Notes: generated by a model not told the origin, from the letters alone. A DNA stretch of 64,000 nucleotides from Eunapius fragilis (GCA_963681505.1 OY811976.1:3639588-3703587); one strand, 5' to 3'. Counted from the first letter of the stretch, positions 28,401-41,125 are shown. Program-made: numbers and translations.

Positions 28401-28550
28401 ACCAGCAATTATATTTATGAAATCAATATGCTTTAAACATGTGATATGTGTAGTGGATGCTGTATATATAATGGAGGCCATGGGATATGAGTGTGTATAT
28501 AGAGGCCATGAGAAAATACATTACAATACATACGTATTTGCACAAGCAAT
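25430..28550 (-). pseudogene. Degenerate, internally repeated reverse-transcriptase sequence (inner arm 1)
   Basis: Minus-strand remnants of RT motif A, of the form F.TKKAYDTV, occur near 25830-25880, 27330-27380 and 28150-28210. The last two mirror the plus-strand copies in arm 2. LLYGAETGTK, a phrase common near the C-terminus of LINE RTs, is at about 27840-27870. Long near-repeats (around TTGGTGCATGGTCTCTTTCC at 25575 and 26660) show tandem or nested duplication. All frames are broken. The lineage differs from copies A-D, which have NAFN in motif A. Confidence 0.6.
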
Positions 28551-29144
28551 AAGGTGCCTAATCCACGTACTCTATTGTCTTGAACAACATGCCTGCAGGG
28601 AATGTAAGTTGGTACCTTTCTATTGCTGTGTAATGAGTTGTTATGAACACAGTATCCTAAGGTGCTGCACGTGATGTTGCAAGCAGGTAATTATTGTTAG
28701 TTGACTATTACCAGTTTCATGTGACTGTAGCTCTTGCAATGTTGTCATCTGCAAAGGAAAAGTTACATTGGAAGTCAAGACATGTCTCCCTTAGCACTAT
28801 GCACAATGGAGTGTAATAGGATGTACTTTTTCAACAGATATGACCACCATCATATTTTTTATATTATATATCTTGGTAACAAGATATTTTGAGGCGAGAG
28901 CATGTGAGAGGGGCACTGAGAGACACACATCTGGACATACAGAGCCAGAGAGTAGTCAAACTACTACCTCAGCTGTACCTGTTGTGGCATTGGTAAAAAA
29001 TAATGAGTGTTCTCCGCTCTCCTCTATATCTCTGTATGTCTAGCTCTGTCTGTCTTTTGATCTCTCACACAAACTCTACTTTCCACCCTCTTGAAAGGGT
29101 GCAGGATCATGCAGAGTATCTTGTTACCATGGTAAACAATAATG
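28551..29144. other. Spacer at the centre of the giant inverted repeat
   Basis: 594 bp that do not pair with each other. Contains one short plus-strand frame (28840-29043) with no recognised domain, plus CT-rich stretches near 29025-29090. The inverted arms begin immediately on both sides, at CAAGCAAT and ATTGCTTG. Confidence 0.75.
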
Positions 29145-29459
29145 ATTGCTTGTGCAAATACGTATGTATTGAAATGTATTTTCTCATGGCCTCATATACA
29201 CACTCATATCCCATGGCCTCCACCTACCTCACATATCTCATGTTTAAAGCATATTGATTTCATAAATATAATTGCTGGTTTAATAACTGTCCCATCATAT
29301 CATAGTCATCACGAGCATACACTAACACAGAAGACAGCTAATATTTTAAAGCTAAAACTATCTGAGAATAACAGTATGCATGGTGCTATGCAGAAGTGTT
29401 GATGTACATGTAATGACACAGTTTTTGTCACAAGACAATACAGGAGAAAGTTATCCAAG

Positions 29460-31660
29460 CAGCAGTACCCTCTACACATCTGGTTCTTTGAAACTAGGAA
29501 GGCTTATGATTCTGTGAACAGAAATAGAAACATCATTTAGCCATTGCTCCTGAAGTGTGGCTTACCATGTTCCATATAAATGTTTCTTACCATCTATTAC
29601 CATCAACCAGAACCAGTTTCTTACTTTCCATACCTCTGTAGTGCCTGTCCCACAGGACAAGGAGATGACCACTCACATATCTAAAGCACTATTGTATGGA
29701 GCAGAGACAGGGACAAAAACTACTTGCTACCATAACTGCCAAGAAAGTTTCCATATGGACTCACTTCTTCAGTCCATGGTTTTTTAAATTGGCAAACAAA
29801 AATGTTTTTAAAAATGGCAAACATGTCACTATTTAATCTCTATCCCATCTTGTCATAGTCATCACAGGCATACACTAACACATATAAGACAGCTGATATT
29901 TTAAAGCTAAAAGAACTATCTGAGAACAACAGTATGCATGGTGTTAGGAAGAAGTGTTGATGTACACATAATGACACAGTTTGGTCACAAGATAAATACA
30001 GGAGAATGCTAGCGAGCAGCAGTACCTTGTACACATCTGCCTCTTTGCCACCAAATAGGCTTATGATACTGTGGACAGAAAATTGCTCCTGAAGTGAGGC
30101 TTACCACTAGTGACACTCATACACAAACCACCTGAAGGCGCTGCCTACATGTAGTTTGTGTATGAGTGTTACTAAGTGGTATATGAAACCTGTTAGCCCC
30201 AATGGCCTTCCCATGACAACTGTTGTAAGACAGTCAACTAAGGCAGAACTGAGCTGGGAGGTAACTGTCAGTACCAACAGTTAACCTCAGGTTCCATGTA
30301 ATGATCTAATACAGTGTTTTGTACACATTACCATAAACCACAACCAGTACGAAACATTTTCTCACTTTCCATGTTCTGTCCCATTGGAGAAGGACATGAC
30401 CACATGCTTATTAAAAGCATGCATTTTCAGTAACTTAAAACTCCAGCATGGAACAACTCAAGCCTTTCTCAATACACCAGGTTTGCTGCTTACCAAACTA
30501 TAGTTCTATCAATAATACAGACATGGACAACAACTACATGCCACGGAATGCTTTCATATGGAATCACTATCAGGACATGGGTTTTAAACTTGTAAACATA
30601 CTCCTCATGTCAAAGAACTTGTAACGTTATCTCTTACAAACTATGCTGACATATGGCTTGGGTAATTGTGGCACATGCCTGGTGATAGACTACTGAAGAA
30701 AAGTTGTTTAGCCACTGAACTGAGTCATAGAAAGAGACAGTGCACCAATAAAATATTTTGTGCACAATATAGGAAGGATGTGTTGCGATGCGCGCTGGTG
30801 CAAATATAAGAATTGCAAAATAAATTAAAATTGGAAGACAGACAAAATAATCACCCTTTACACCATGTACTAATAATAGTGAATCTCTCTAACCCCATAC
30901 AGATAATTGTTCGATGCATCACAGCCTCTCATACTCATGGCATCAAGATGCTCAAACTTTGTATAGGCAACTTAGAATTGTCCGTGCATTACCATTGCTG
31001 TCACAGTATTTTGTACTATGGTTATATCCATGTAGTTTGCGTATCATAGGCACATATGTATGTATGCCCTCATTATTTTAGGGGGGGAATCGGGGTATAA
31101 AGTGAAAAACGCTATTCAGCATACACACGTGCACATGCACACGCACAAACACACACCATGACAATACACCACACCAATAAAATATATACTGTTGACAGCT
31201 TCGAGTTCAGTACGTGCTATCACCATGATAACTATAAGGATGCAATGTTACCTATACACGGACATACACACTACATGGTATTTTAAGTTGGCTGCACAAG
31301 ATCATGTGGAGCATCTTGTTGACATGACCATGAGTTATAAAACTGGCAAACATCTGAACTGTTACTCTTCGTGCCAAAGAAGGTTGTTACATATTCTTTT
31401 AACTTGAAACTATGCTGACTATGATGGCTTGAGCACTTGTGGCTCATGCCTGGTAATAGACTGCCAAAGAAAGTATTGTTTAGCCACTGAACTGAGTAAT
31501 GGAAAGAGACCATGCACCAATAGCATATTTTGCGCACAATATATCAAACTATTCAGGCCTTTGATGGTACCATAAATCCTATTGGAAACCACGTTTGCAC
31601 CATGCACTAGTAAAGTGCAGTGGGATGTATTTCGCCAACCCCATGAAAATATAATTGTGT
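29460..31660 (+). pseudogene. Degenerate reverse-transcriptase sequence (inner arm 2)
   Basis: At 29479-29525 the frame reads WFFETRKAYDSVNRN, then LLLKCGLP after a break. This is RT motif A of a non-LTR element and its usual downstream phrase. A second copy at 30030-30090 reads ICLFATK, a stop, then AYDTVDR. ALLYGAETGTKTT is near 29680-29720. Everything is interrupted by stops and shifts. The mirror in arm 1 is 25430-28200. Confidence 0.65.
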
Positions 31661-33800
31661 AAGTTCTGTGCACATGCAGCCTCTCACACTCATGGCAACA
31701 AGTACTCAACCAACGTAGTGCCAGTGTTTTACCATGTTTTGTCCCATGTAGTTTTGCATCTCATAGGCACATGTGTATGAATGCCCTTTAACAGACTGTT
31801 AACAATATAATATTATGGGGCGGAGGGGGGGGGGGGGGGAGGATTATGGTAAAAACACAATTAAGCACACACGCGCACATGTACATACGCACAAACACAT
31901 GTACGCACACGCACGCACGAACACGCCACAACAAATATACTTTTCGCAGCTTCGAGTACAGTAGGTGCTATCACAACATGGTATGGATATGCTGCATACG
32001 TACGTATACACGCCTACATGGTATACGCCTTCGGTGCGAGGGGTCGATTTCGGTGATTCGAGAGAGGTCGGGACTGCTTCCAGACCATTATTCTGCTTCG
32101 GATTGAGCACTGTTCACTATATTGACAAAGACAGCGATATTTCATTTTCAATTTTTCAATATGATGCGACGCGCTCGGCCACAAATAGAATTCCATCACG
32201 TGAAACATTGCCAATTGAGCCAAAATTGCCCTCCTTGTATAAACAGAAATACGAGAAAATTACACGGACCACCCAAGAATGGGTGGTCCGTGTAATTTGT
32301 CAGCACTATAAATGGTGGTATTTGCTAGAAAAACATACGTTACATTGTGTTCCTGCCAAGTAACGCAGAAGGTTCGTCAATGGTCTGTTTCATATACCTA
32401 GTATGCATACCATTTAAGTGTGGTAATCCGTACTGTTGATGTGATTTGCCATACCTCTGTGGTTCTGCTAGATTACAGATACCTTCGAAACATTATGCCA
32501 ATTTGTTCTTCTTTATGAATGAGGCTTCAGTTTGAACTTAATCCATCCGGTTCCAACCACACAAATTCCTGACTGCATCTAATGTACCTAGCGAGGCATT
32601 GATTGTGCAGCAGATATCCCCCTTCGCACCACCACGATCGGTGACCACGCCCACATTGAATGAAAGCTTTTGATAATTGGTATCGCTCCACGACTCCCTT
32701 TTACATTTCCTGATCGCCCTTCACAATAAGAAAAAAAAATCATATCCTCTAACGAAAACCCCATCATAAATATGACAATGACGGGATGTTATATGTATGG
32801 TGTGGTGGGGAAAAGAGTACCGACAGTTATTTAGTTGTACTAGCATCACCATTTGGTGAGGCAGAATTGCCGCCGTTAACCGCGCGGTTACATCAGTGCA
32901 TTCCTAGGGGCGGTTAATGGTTAAAAATTTGCTAGTTGTAGCTAATAATCGTGACGTGACTACCTTTGAAACACTTTACCAATTTGGTATTCTTTGAACA
33001 TACTCCTTTAGAAGTCCTTCAAGCCATAAAAAAGTTCCTTGTTTAAAACTCCTTGCTTGTATGCATATTGCCTCATTTAATGGTACAATAGTCCTGGTTT
33101 GAAACACAAACGGCAGCCATGTAAACAGGATCTTTGCAAGAACCTATAGCTTAATAAATATATGACAGGTGATAAGTCCATTTTGAGGCAATGATCCCAT
33201 TTGCATTTATCTGCATGAAATTAGCAAATTCAGAAGCTAGTGTATGGAATGCACAGAAGTGTGAGTTCAAATCGCCCACACGGCAAAGTTTTTTTCTCCA
33301 ATCATTATGAAAGGTTCAAACAAATAGCACGGTTTGAACATATCATCGTTTTAACCGGCTTAAACCAATTAATTGTGTTGTGAAGTCAAGACGTGAAAAC
33401 AAATTTCGGTTTGACATAACAATTTGTTTGCTGTGAGGCTAAGACACCTACTCGTCTCAAAGAGCCACGACCTATTGCTATTACTATAAACAAACATATA
33501 ACTTGCAAGCTGTCTATACAGATGGATTAGCTTCACCATAGCGTATTTAACACGCAGACCTATAAATGTACACCCTGAATTGATGTTCGAAGCACAATAG
33601 GTACAGGAGGTTTACATCACAATGCACACTAACACCGGACTTAATGAGCCCAAGGGTGGAGTCATGGGGGGGGGGGGGGAAGGCGTATTGCTATTACAGC
33701 TGTAGCCACAGCTCAAACGAGGATGAAATAATCGACACATCATTGAAGCCATAGAAATGCAGTATTGTAGGTACAGCCCGCAAGTGGATCATTTATTTAC
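31660..33800. other. Arm 2 segment without recognised gene
   Basis: Contains a poly-G run near 31820, an alternating purine/pyrimidine stretch rich in CACAC and CGCACG (31866-31930), a perfect hairpin at 32257-32298 and sequence matching 22640-23450 (32850-33740). A 132-codon frame at 31965-32363 spans the hairpin and shows no domain. Confidence 0.45.
32257..32298. repeat. Perfect 18-bp hairpin
   Basis: AAATTACACGGACCACCC and its exact inverse are separated by six bases (AAGAAT). It may be a bare hairpin element or a transcription stop/pairing structure. I found no second copy in the window. Confidence 0.75.
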
Positions 33801-34413
33801 CTCATTCTCACTCCAGGCCTAGATATCTCCACAGCCATTGGTACATGAAATTCAACAATGGCAAGGTCCATCGATAAGCATGTTGAGGAGTAGATGAATA
33901 GAGATGGTAGGTGCCCAGAAATGACTTTGTCAGCAAGGTAATAGAAACTTGCAGGTTACAACGACCTGCTAATAATGAATTGGAGTTAAGCATTGGAGGT
34001 GATGCCATTATAGAAATCGGGAAGTTCATTGATATATATGCACATATCATTATAACCACACACCCCCCCCCGGTGTACATTTTACAGTGCATCCGTTTCC
34101 ATGGCTACCAGTAAAAACACAGAATTTGTTAGTCATACTTATCATCTTCGCATACTCCACACGAAATGTGTCTGTGGTTGATGATTTAACAGCCATAGCA
34201 ATTAACACCTTAGAATGGTCAAAAGGTCTTTGGCCAATACTCGTGTGCATGCAAAAGACACAGCTATGTCCAAAGGATCTGTCGTTTGATATCTTGTAAA
34301 TGCGCTGGCATTACGAGGGCACGCAAGATGGTTATTTGTAGTAAAGACGCCCATGATTGTTGAGCGCTTATTACGTTGTGCTCAAGATACTGCCTCTGTT
34401 AGCAATAATGCAA

Positions 34414-34697
34414 CAAGTAAATAAAAACATTCTCTACGAGAAAGTTGGTGGGATATAGGATTTGATTATGACATTGGTGGTGTAAAAAGCAAGGAAACAA
34501 GGTCTTATCAGAAGGGAAAATGTCATAGTCCTATGTTTAGCACATTTCTAGGGCATGTGTTGTTTGTGTGCTAAATATAGGACTATGACATTTTCCCTTC
34601 TGATAAGACCTTGTTTCCTTGCTTTTTACACCACCAATGTCATAATCAAATCCTATATCCCACCAACTTTCTCGTAGAGAATGTTTTTATTTACTTG
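34414..34697. repeat. 284-bp near-perfect palindrome, copy 1
   Basis: CAAGTAAATAAAAACATTCT at one end is mirrored at the other. The arms (~125 bp each) contain TTATCAGAAGGGAAAATGTC and meet around a short loop with GGGCATGTGTTGTT. Its near-identical twin is at 37158-37441 and a diverged relative at 48600-48894. In all three, one end coincides with the end of a larger inserted element. Confidence 0.9.
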
Positions 34698-34859
34698 TTT
34701 TCTTAATTTTTTTCGTACCCAAGTAACCCAATGACTGTTGTATGGCTGCTTCTCCCTTTTCATTTCTTTATACACATGCCGTTTATCTTTAGATACCGTA
34801 ATTAAATTATACAAGGCATAGGAGGCTGATAGTCGATTGTTTATCAAAGTATTATATTA

Positions 34860-35110
34860 TATAAAAGCGAGTCCTCCAGCCGATTCTGAAGCTATTGGTG
34901 AAAATTTCATCGCTTAGAAATGTTCCTGTCCTGAGTTATGCGTTGCCAAGAAGGAGAAGAAGAAGAAGAATAAGAATGAGAAGACGACCCGCCCCTTGTT
35001 CCGAGACTGGGTACGAGGACGGGCAGTACACTCTTGTTCTCAACAACCACGCGGTTCAGCGACATGAAATAAAAACGAAACTACTCATTTTTGACTTCTA
35101 GATCGATTGC
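34860..35110 (+). repeat. Dispersed microsatellite-bearing repeat, copy 1
   Basis: Begins near CTGAAGCTATTGGTGAAAAT and runs through CTGAGTTATGCGTTGCCAAG into a GAAGAAG run. Related copies: 36931-37110 (minus), 45900-46010 (minus, with a CGACGACG run) and 52745-52855 (minus). An Arg-rich open frame through it (about 34895-35101) is a by-product of the microsatellite. Confidence 0.65.
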
Positions 35111-35587
35111 TAAAACAAGCTACACGATCCGATCGTCGGGAGTGTTGTTACAGAAGGGTCGCGGTTTTTTTAATGACATTCATAGTCGTGGTCAAATCCT
35201 ATATGGAAGTTTCTAACGAAACTTCCGATTAGCGTTTCGACTATGATTTCCTTACACCTCAACCGCAATTAGCTCTAGAACTCTAAACTGCGACTCACGA
35301 ACTATTGTACGTATAAAATACCCTCGTTCTTTAGAGCTTTCTCCATTTTGGAGAGGATCTTCATTGGTCATAATCATGCCAATAGTGCATGCATATAACC
35401 GAAAAGATAAGGTTTAGGGATGTATGCACGCACGGTCAATGTATGGTCATAAGTATATGCATGCATTGATATTTAATACCAACTGCCATAGAGGCGTGGC
35501 ACCCATATGAATGTACATAACCGTATATATTGCTATTGCGGATAACGGGTTCAATTGATGTCGGAGTCGTCGTGTCAAAGAATAAGA

Positions 35588-35951
35588 ATGGATTCCCTTG
35601 TTTGCCTTCTACTACTCCTCACTTGTACTGAGACAATGGCCACTTATAGCATTTGGTGTGGGACGAACTTGACGCCTGGTGAGAAGAATGCGCGCACGTA
35701 TTTGTTACATGTATGTACAGATATATGATATGGCATCGCTGACGGGCGTAACCGGCTAGCTATGGATCACTTGCATGTTCATATACTATGGCGTACACGT
35801 GCGACTAAACAACGAAACAGAACGCTCGTAAGTGAAACATTAGGAACCCTTAAACGTTCTAGGGCACTGCAATCTACAAGTGACATATATACAGGTTAAA
35901 CAAACGACAATTAACGTGTGCGCGATTATTTTATAGGCGCACACGTACACA

Positions 35952-36017
<66 letters not shown>

Positions 36018-36494
36018 CTGTCTCTTTTCCGGCCGTCTCTATCATTTAATACAGAGAAGGAACAGTGAGTGTAACGCTTTCTATATAAAGCATCGTATAG
36101 GTTTTAAATGTAATTGGGAATAATTTGAATTCTAATGTTCTCACTACTTATCACTGTTCCTCATACATGAACTCTCAAAAGTGTACAGACCTTCAATGTC
36201 GATTGAACGCATGCATGGATGTAGCAGTTCCACAAAATGAACGTTACCTTGTTGCTATACGTGCTTGTCAATGACTAAATATAAGATGCTCATCAGTTCG
36301 TCGCCAAATTGACTCATGCTGGCATAACATGGAGTGTGGGGGGGGGGGGGGGGGGGGGGGGGGTCAACTACCAAGGCTTTGATCACATTACATTTTTAAT
36401 ACGTCACTTTATACGCGCATACTAGGCAATTGCACTTGGTTGACGATTTTATGTGTGTGCCTGTGTGCGCGTGTGTGTGTATGTCTGTGTGTGC

Positions 36495-36584
<90 letters not shown>

Positions 36585-39500
36585 TACTCTTTGTACTGTA
36601 ATGGCGCATATTTAATTGCACCTATAATTTGATTAATGGTATAACTAAGGCATGTGCTACATGTAGCTGCAACCGCGTAATTTGTTCATAGCTAAATCTA
36701 CTCTTATAATTTCAAAATTATATTCGCTTAGCTTTCTATTTATGGGACTGTGTACAGCACAATCACCCTTGTGACATTTTTACCAGGACAAGCAAAAGAC
36801 TAGTATGGCTAATTATAAATTCAGTGCCTAATAACTTTATGATGGATAGTCCAATTTTGGATGCGTATGGATCATTTGATAGAAGCTCTTCGGAGTTCAC
36901 AGAAAATCAAAAAATTTGAACCTTGAAAAACCGCGTGGTTGTTGAGAACAAGAGTGTACTGCTCGTCCTCGTACCCAGTCTCGGAACAAGGGGCGGGTCG
37001 TCTTCTTATTCTTCTTCTTCTTCTTCTTCTCCTCCTTCTTCTTGGCAACGCATAACTCAGGACAGGAACATTTCTAAGCGATGAAAATTTCACCAATAGC
37101 TTCAGAATCGGCTGGAGGACTCGCTTTTATATAATATATGAAAAAAAATTAAGAAAACAAGTAAATAAAAACATTCTCTACGAGAAAGTTGGTGGGATAT
37201 AGGATTTGATTATGACATTGGTGGTGTAAAAAGCAAGGAAACAAGGTCTTATCAGAAGGGAAAATGTCATAGTCCTATATTTAGCACATTTCTAGGGCAT
37301 GTGTTGTTTGTGTGCTAAATATAGGACTATGACATTTTCCCTTCTGATAAGACCTTGTTTCCTTGCTTTTTACACCACCAATGTCATAATCAAATCCTAT
37401 ATCCCACCAACTTTCTCGTAGAGAATGTTTTTATTTACTTGTAATTATATATAAGCAGAAATACAGAAATAATGTATACGATGTCCACGAACGTCTACAA
37501 CGATATGCAATTTGTATCCTTACTGAGGTCCGTGTACGTTATTTCGCGATATTGCTAACGACATATAGCATATGGCGGTATCAGTAATAAGAATTACCCA
37601 GCTAGTACATATTGATTTCATATGCACATTTTTGTGGAGTACGAGATACAAGTGTAAATGTACGCGAGCAACGATTACATTTGCTATGGCAATGACATTT
37701 TCAGAAAATAAAAATTAGCAGTAATGTAAGGCGAATCCTTCCTCACAGCTTCTATTGAATACATTAATGCTACCACCACCAAATGCTATCAAACTGAGCA
37801 GCAATTTATATATGGATGGAACTTTTCTCCCTTGACTACATCTACTGTGCAAATGTATGTGGAGTATAACTGTACTGAATCACAACTTCCACCAGTAAGT
37901 GATGTGTGTATGTGAATGCCCACATGTGCATGTTGGTGGTTAACTGCTCCAGCACCTGTATTAAGTGTTTAGAATTTAATCTATGCACAAAAACATCTAC
38001 TGTGTACTTTTCCTAGATGACAAGCACTGAAGAGTAAAAATTCAATTTTCCATTACACTGTCAAATGACAAATTGTTTCAGGTTTCACTGTGGTCCCCAC
38101 GTTCACCTCAAACGTGTGCAGTACCAGATGCACAATTGTCAACAAAATGCATTATTTATGCTTGTTACAGTCTTAAAGATGGAGCAGATGAGAAGAAGTA
38201 CTTTGCACTACCTATGTCAATGTGCTCATTTGGTATGTTTATTTTTGTAATCCTACAAATTGCTAGTACTTAAATCTATCCAGCTGATCAGTGCTCATTT
38301 GGTCCATACATCATTACTTCAAATGACCAAGTTGTAACTGTTCCAGTTAACACTACATTATGTTTTACATGCAAACTACCAAGTCGCAGCTTTGCTGATG
38401 AATGGTCTGTTGATGAGTATCGGCTGCAGGAAATGGGATCATTTAATGGTTCAGTTGTCATTACTGATTCCTCATCTCTGTTCAATTCATCAAATAACAT
38501 CAAGCTGAAATGCAGAAACAAAAAATCTGGAGAAAGTTGGACTGTACATGTTTACCAAAAAGGTAAGGCCTAGCCATGATATTATAATAGACTGCACAAA
38601 ATCCCTATCATTTATGCTGTTTATTTGCAACATAAATTGCTTATAGAATCGATTGCTTCAGCCCTGTCAACATTACATGGAAATTATTCCTCATATGTAC
38701 TACAATCTGGTTAGTTCATATTATTGAATCATTCAGCAGCCGGTATGGGTCAAATTCATTTTTAGTTCAACAGATTGAGCCAACGACATCATTTTCAGTT
38801 TGGAACACGAATACATCACCAGTGTACCCAAATTCTACTGCTGGTAATTGCTTTCTGCATGCATTGCAACTGCTTTCCGTTGTTGTGTTAACAGGAGAAT
38901 ATATCAATTCAACCTTTTCCTATGCAAGCACAACTCCAGGTTAGTTGACACATGTTTGCATTTCATAATACTTGTACAAATGTATCAAGTTTTTAAAAGA
39001 TATGAAATTAAATTGTAGATGGAGGATTTGTATGTATCAATTCAAGAAACATAAAATTTCAGAAATTATGTAAAAAAATACCTAGATTTATAAGATTAAT
39101 TCATAAATTGAATGCATAATTCTATTGTGCTCAGATGGAGGATCCACACAGAATTCTTATTATTTCATTATATATTGAATTCTATTGTTTACAAACTGAA
39201 ACCTAGATACTTTACATGTAAAAATTTACAGGGTATAAGATTCCTTTTAACCAAAAAATCATGATTGGACATTTTGGGTAGCCGGATAATTACAAACTGA
39301 AAGATAGCAAATTAACCAATGTTTGATTAATGGATGAGAGCAGTTCACCAAGACCTCACTAGTTTCCCTGCATAAACTGAGATTTCCTTGCTGAATGCAA
39401 ATTCTACCTCAAGAAAACTCTATTCCATTATATCCACACAGCCTATTCAATTTACTGGATTTTTGGAGGACTTTCAATCATACTACTGTTGATTATATCA

Positions 39501-40546
39501 TCTATCATGCCTATACTATGCATAACCAAGGCAATAAGGTTGGAATACAGTTTTGTGCAATTGTCAGTGTATTATGTAAAGTTCAATGCTGCTTATTATT
39601 TTGTGTAATCCAGCAAACATTTGCTCTGTCTATTATTTACGCTGCATGGGTAGTATTAAATAAAGTGTCTGATTTCAGATATTAGCATTACAGAAAAATT
39701 CAACTGCTTAAATTATATTAGTAGCTCATGGTATTTAGCATTTTACATTGTGACTGTGTGTTGTAAATTACATTGAGCTTTACAATATACAGAGCTATAC
39801 TTTCATGCTAGGGTCCATGTGGTTTGAGGGTGGATTTTAGCTTTAGCGATGTACCTTGTATGATAATTTATTGTCTTGCACACATGCATGCATGTTTGAA
39901 TGTTGTGAAAAAAATCGATCATTCTTGCAGAAATAAAGCAATGCACCGAAATCCAGAATTCTTAAATTCTTTAGTAAGTTATGTAATTGTGAACAAGGAA
40001 TGAGTTTAGAACTATACCTATCTAAATATGACTGTTGCTTTGTACTACAATTTCCCATTATAGGCACTGGAGTGTAGAGCTACTATGTCAACTAGCTACT
40101 TCATGTCATCAATATCTACGCACTTAGATATGCTTGAATTTTCGAGCTTGCCAGCTCAGAAACAAGAACATCATAGTCAAGACAATGTAGGCCAAGTTAG
40201 TGCAGCAAACCTTGATAGTGACGAACAAATCGCTTGCCATGCACAATACCTTCACAAGGTTTTTGCTGAAAAAATTCCTATAATAACAGACAGCAGAACA
40301 TCAGCAGTCATTCAATCTAGTACCAGTGGCCTTGACTTGCACAATGGTGCTGATTGCCCATTAAATGAAGTTGAGTGGAAGGGCGATCTAAGAACTTGTG
40401 AAACCCATCTTTCTTTGTTGAATCTTCAAAACGTAGATCAACCAGTACAAGAGGAATATGATAATGAGACCTATATTGATGATCTAACAATTTGTGGTGC
40501 AACACAAGATTGCACGTACAATTTCAAACAAATGGAGTATATATAA
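35588..40546 (+). CDS. Ig-like single-pass membrane receptor, arm 2 copy (multi-exon)
   Basis: Mirror of the arm-1 receptor. Exons: 35588-35678 (signal peptide MDSLVCLLLLLTCTETMA), 37749-37894, 38082-38232, 38284-38562, 38799-38843, 38895-38939, 39442-39538 (TM; possible alternative end 39575) and tail 40064-40546. Splice sites match arm 1 base for base. The 51-bp intron 38233-38283 contains an in-frame TAA in this copy, so it must be removed for a full-length protein. That supports the same 51-bp intron in arm 1. If exon 6 extends to 39575 it splices in phase 0 into the tail exon. The optional YLHHRK exon of arm 1 is stopped here. Tail: 153 codons, ~79% identical to arm 1 by my count, with DNETYIDDL and MEYI tyrosines. 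Intron 1 carries a Helitron-like insertion. Confidence 0.7.
35946..36014. repeat. (CA)n microsatellite
   Basis: Arm-2 counterpart of the (TG)n run at 21039-21152, in receptor intron 1. Confidence 0.95.
36337..36363. repeat. Poly-G tract
   Basis: About 27 G in receptor intron 1. The arm-1 counterpart is a short C run near 20724, so the tract expanded in arm 2. Confidence 0.85.
36498..36582. repeat. (TG)n microsatellite
   Basis: Arm-2 counterpart of the (CA)n run at 20544-20622. Confidence 0.95.
36931..37441 (+). mobile_element. Helitron-like non-autonomous element, copy 2 (truncated)
   Basis: Inserted in receptor intron 1 of arm 2 and absent in arm 1. Contains the dispersed GAAGAAG repeat (36931-37110) followed by the 284-bp palindrome (37158-37441) ending TTTACTTG before a T, as in copies 1 and 3. 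The hairpin-bearing start is missing, and ~40 bp of flank seen in arm 1 is deleted there, so one end is truncated. Orientation is opposite to copy 1; the two flank receptor exon 1. Confidence 0.55.
37158..37441. repeat. 284-bp near-perfect palindrome, copy 2
   Basis: Same length and almost the same sequence as 34414-34697, differing by very few bases. High similarity suggests recent spread or gene conversion. Confidence 0.9.
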
Positions 40547-41125
40547 TTAAACAGTCTTGAAATGCTGAATCTTGTGGTGAAGAATTCCATAAACAAGCTT
40601 ACTGGGAGAACCCTGGACTTAAAAAAAAAGTTCGATACTTAAAAATGGAACAGCTGCATGATAGTATTATAAATTCAACATCAAATAAGTTTATACCAGG
40701 AAACTCACTAGATATTATTCATAACATGCATAATTTAATTTCCATGGTTGTATTTGTTTATGTGTATCATGGCTTATAAATAATTCAGCAAATGCTGTCT
40801 AAAAAGGAAGGGAACAATGCTGAATGAAATAAATATTCTGCTAACTATATCCAGTGAGACTAAAACCTTTATTTAGCATGTGTAAAAGTTTTTCATTATG
40901 TGCATGTGCTTGTCAGTGTAGAAGTAACTAAGACCCCTTGCAGCAACATCGATTGAAAGGTTATGTCATTTGCAACATACTTTAATTAGATAATAAATTG
41001 TGCATTATTAATGCTTAATGCATACCCGGTTGGACTTTTCCTGTCATTTGTAAACCATATATATTTCTATCTCCCACCATTTCCCGTTCATTCACATTCG
41101 CCTATTTTGCAGTAGGCAATATATT

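Larger units (their letters stand above)
34414..35228 (-). mobile_element. Helitron-like non-autonomous element, copy 1
   Basis: An 815-bp insertion absent from arm 1, so the ends are exact. Read on the minus strand, it begins TC plus a short hairpin (GGAAGTTTC / GAAACTTCC), continues into a segment with GAAGAAG-type microsatellite, and ends in a 284-bp near-perfect palindrome finishing TTTACTTG. The empty site in arm 1 shows insertion between A and T without a target duplication. TC start, A^T target, terminal hairpin and internal microsatellite suggest a Helitron/Helentron-like family. The 3' CTRR end is not matched exactly. It sits ~360 bp upstream of receptor exon 1 (arm 2). Confidence 0.55.

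Noticed and set aside
31965-32363. 132-codon frame as a gene
   Set aside because: Runs through a perfect hairpin, has no recognisable domain and no counterpart in arm 1.
34895-37096. Arg-rich peptides (about 34895-35101 and 36872-37096) as genes
   Set aside because: They arise from a GAAGAAG/CTTCTTC microsatellite in a dispersed repeat and differ in length between copies.
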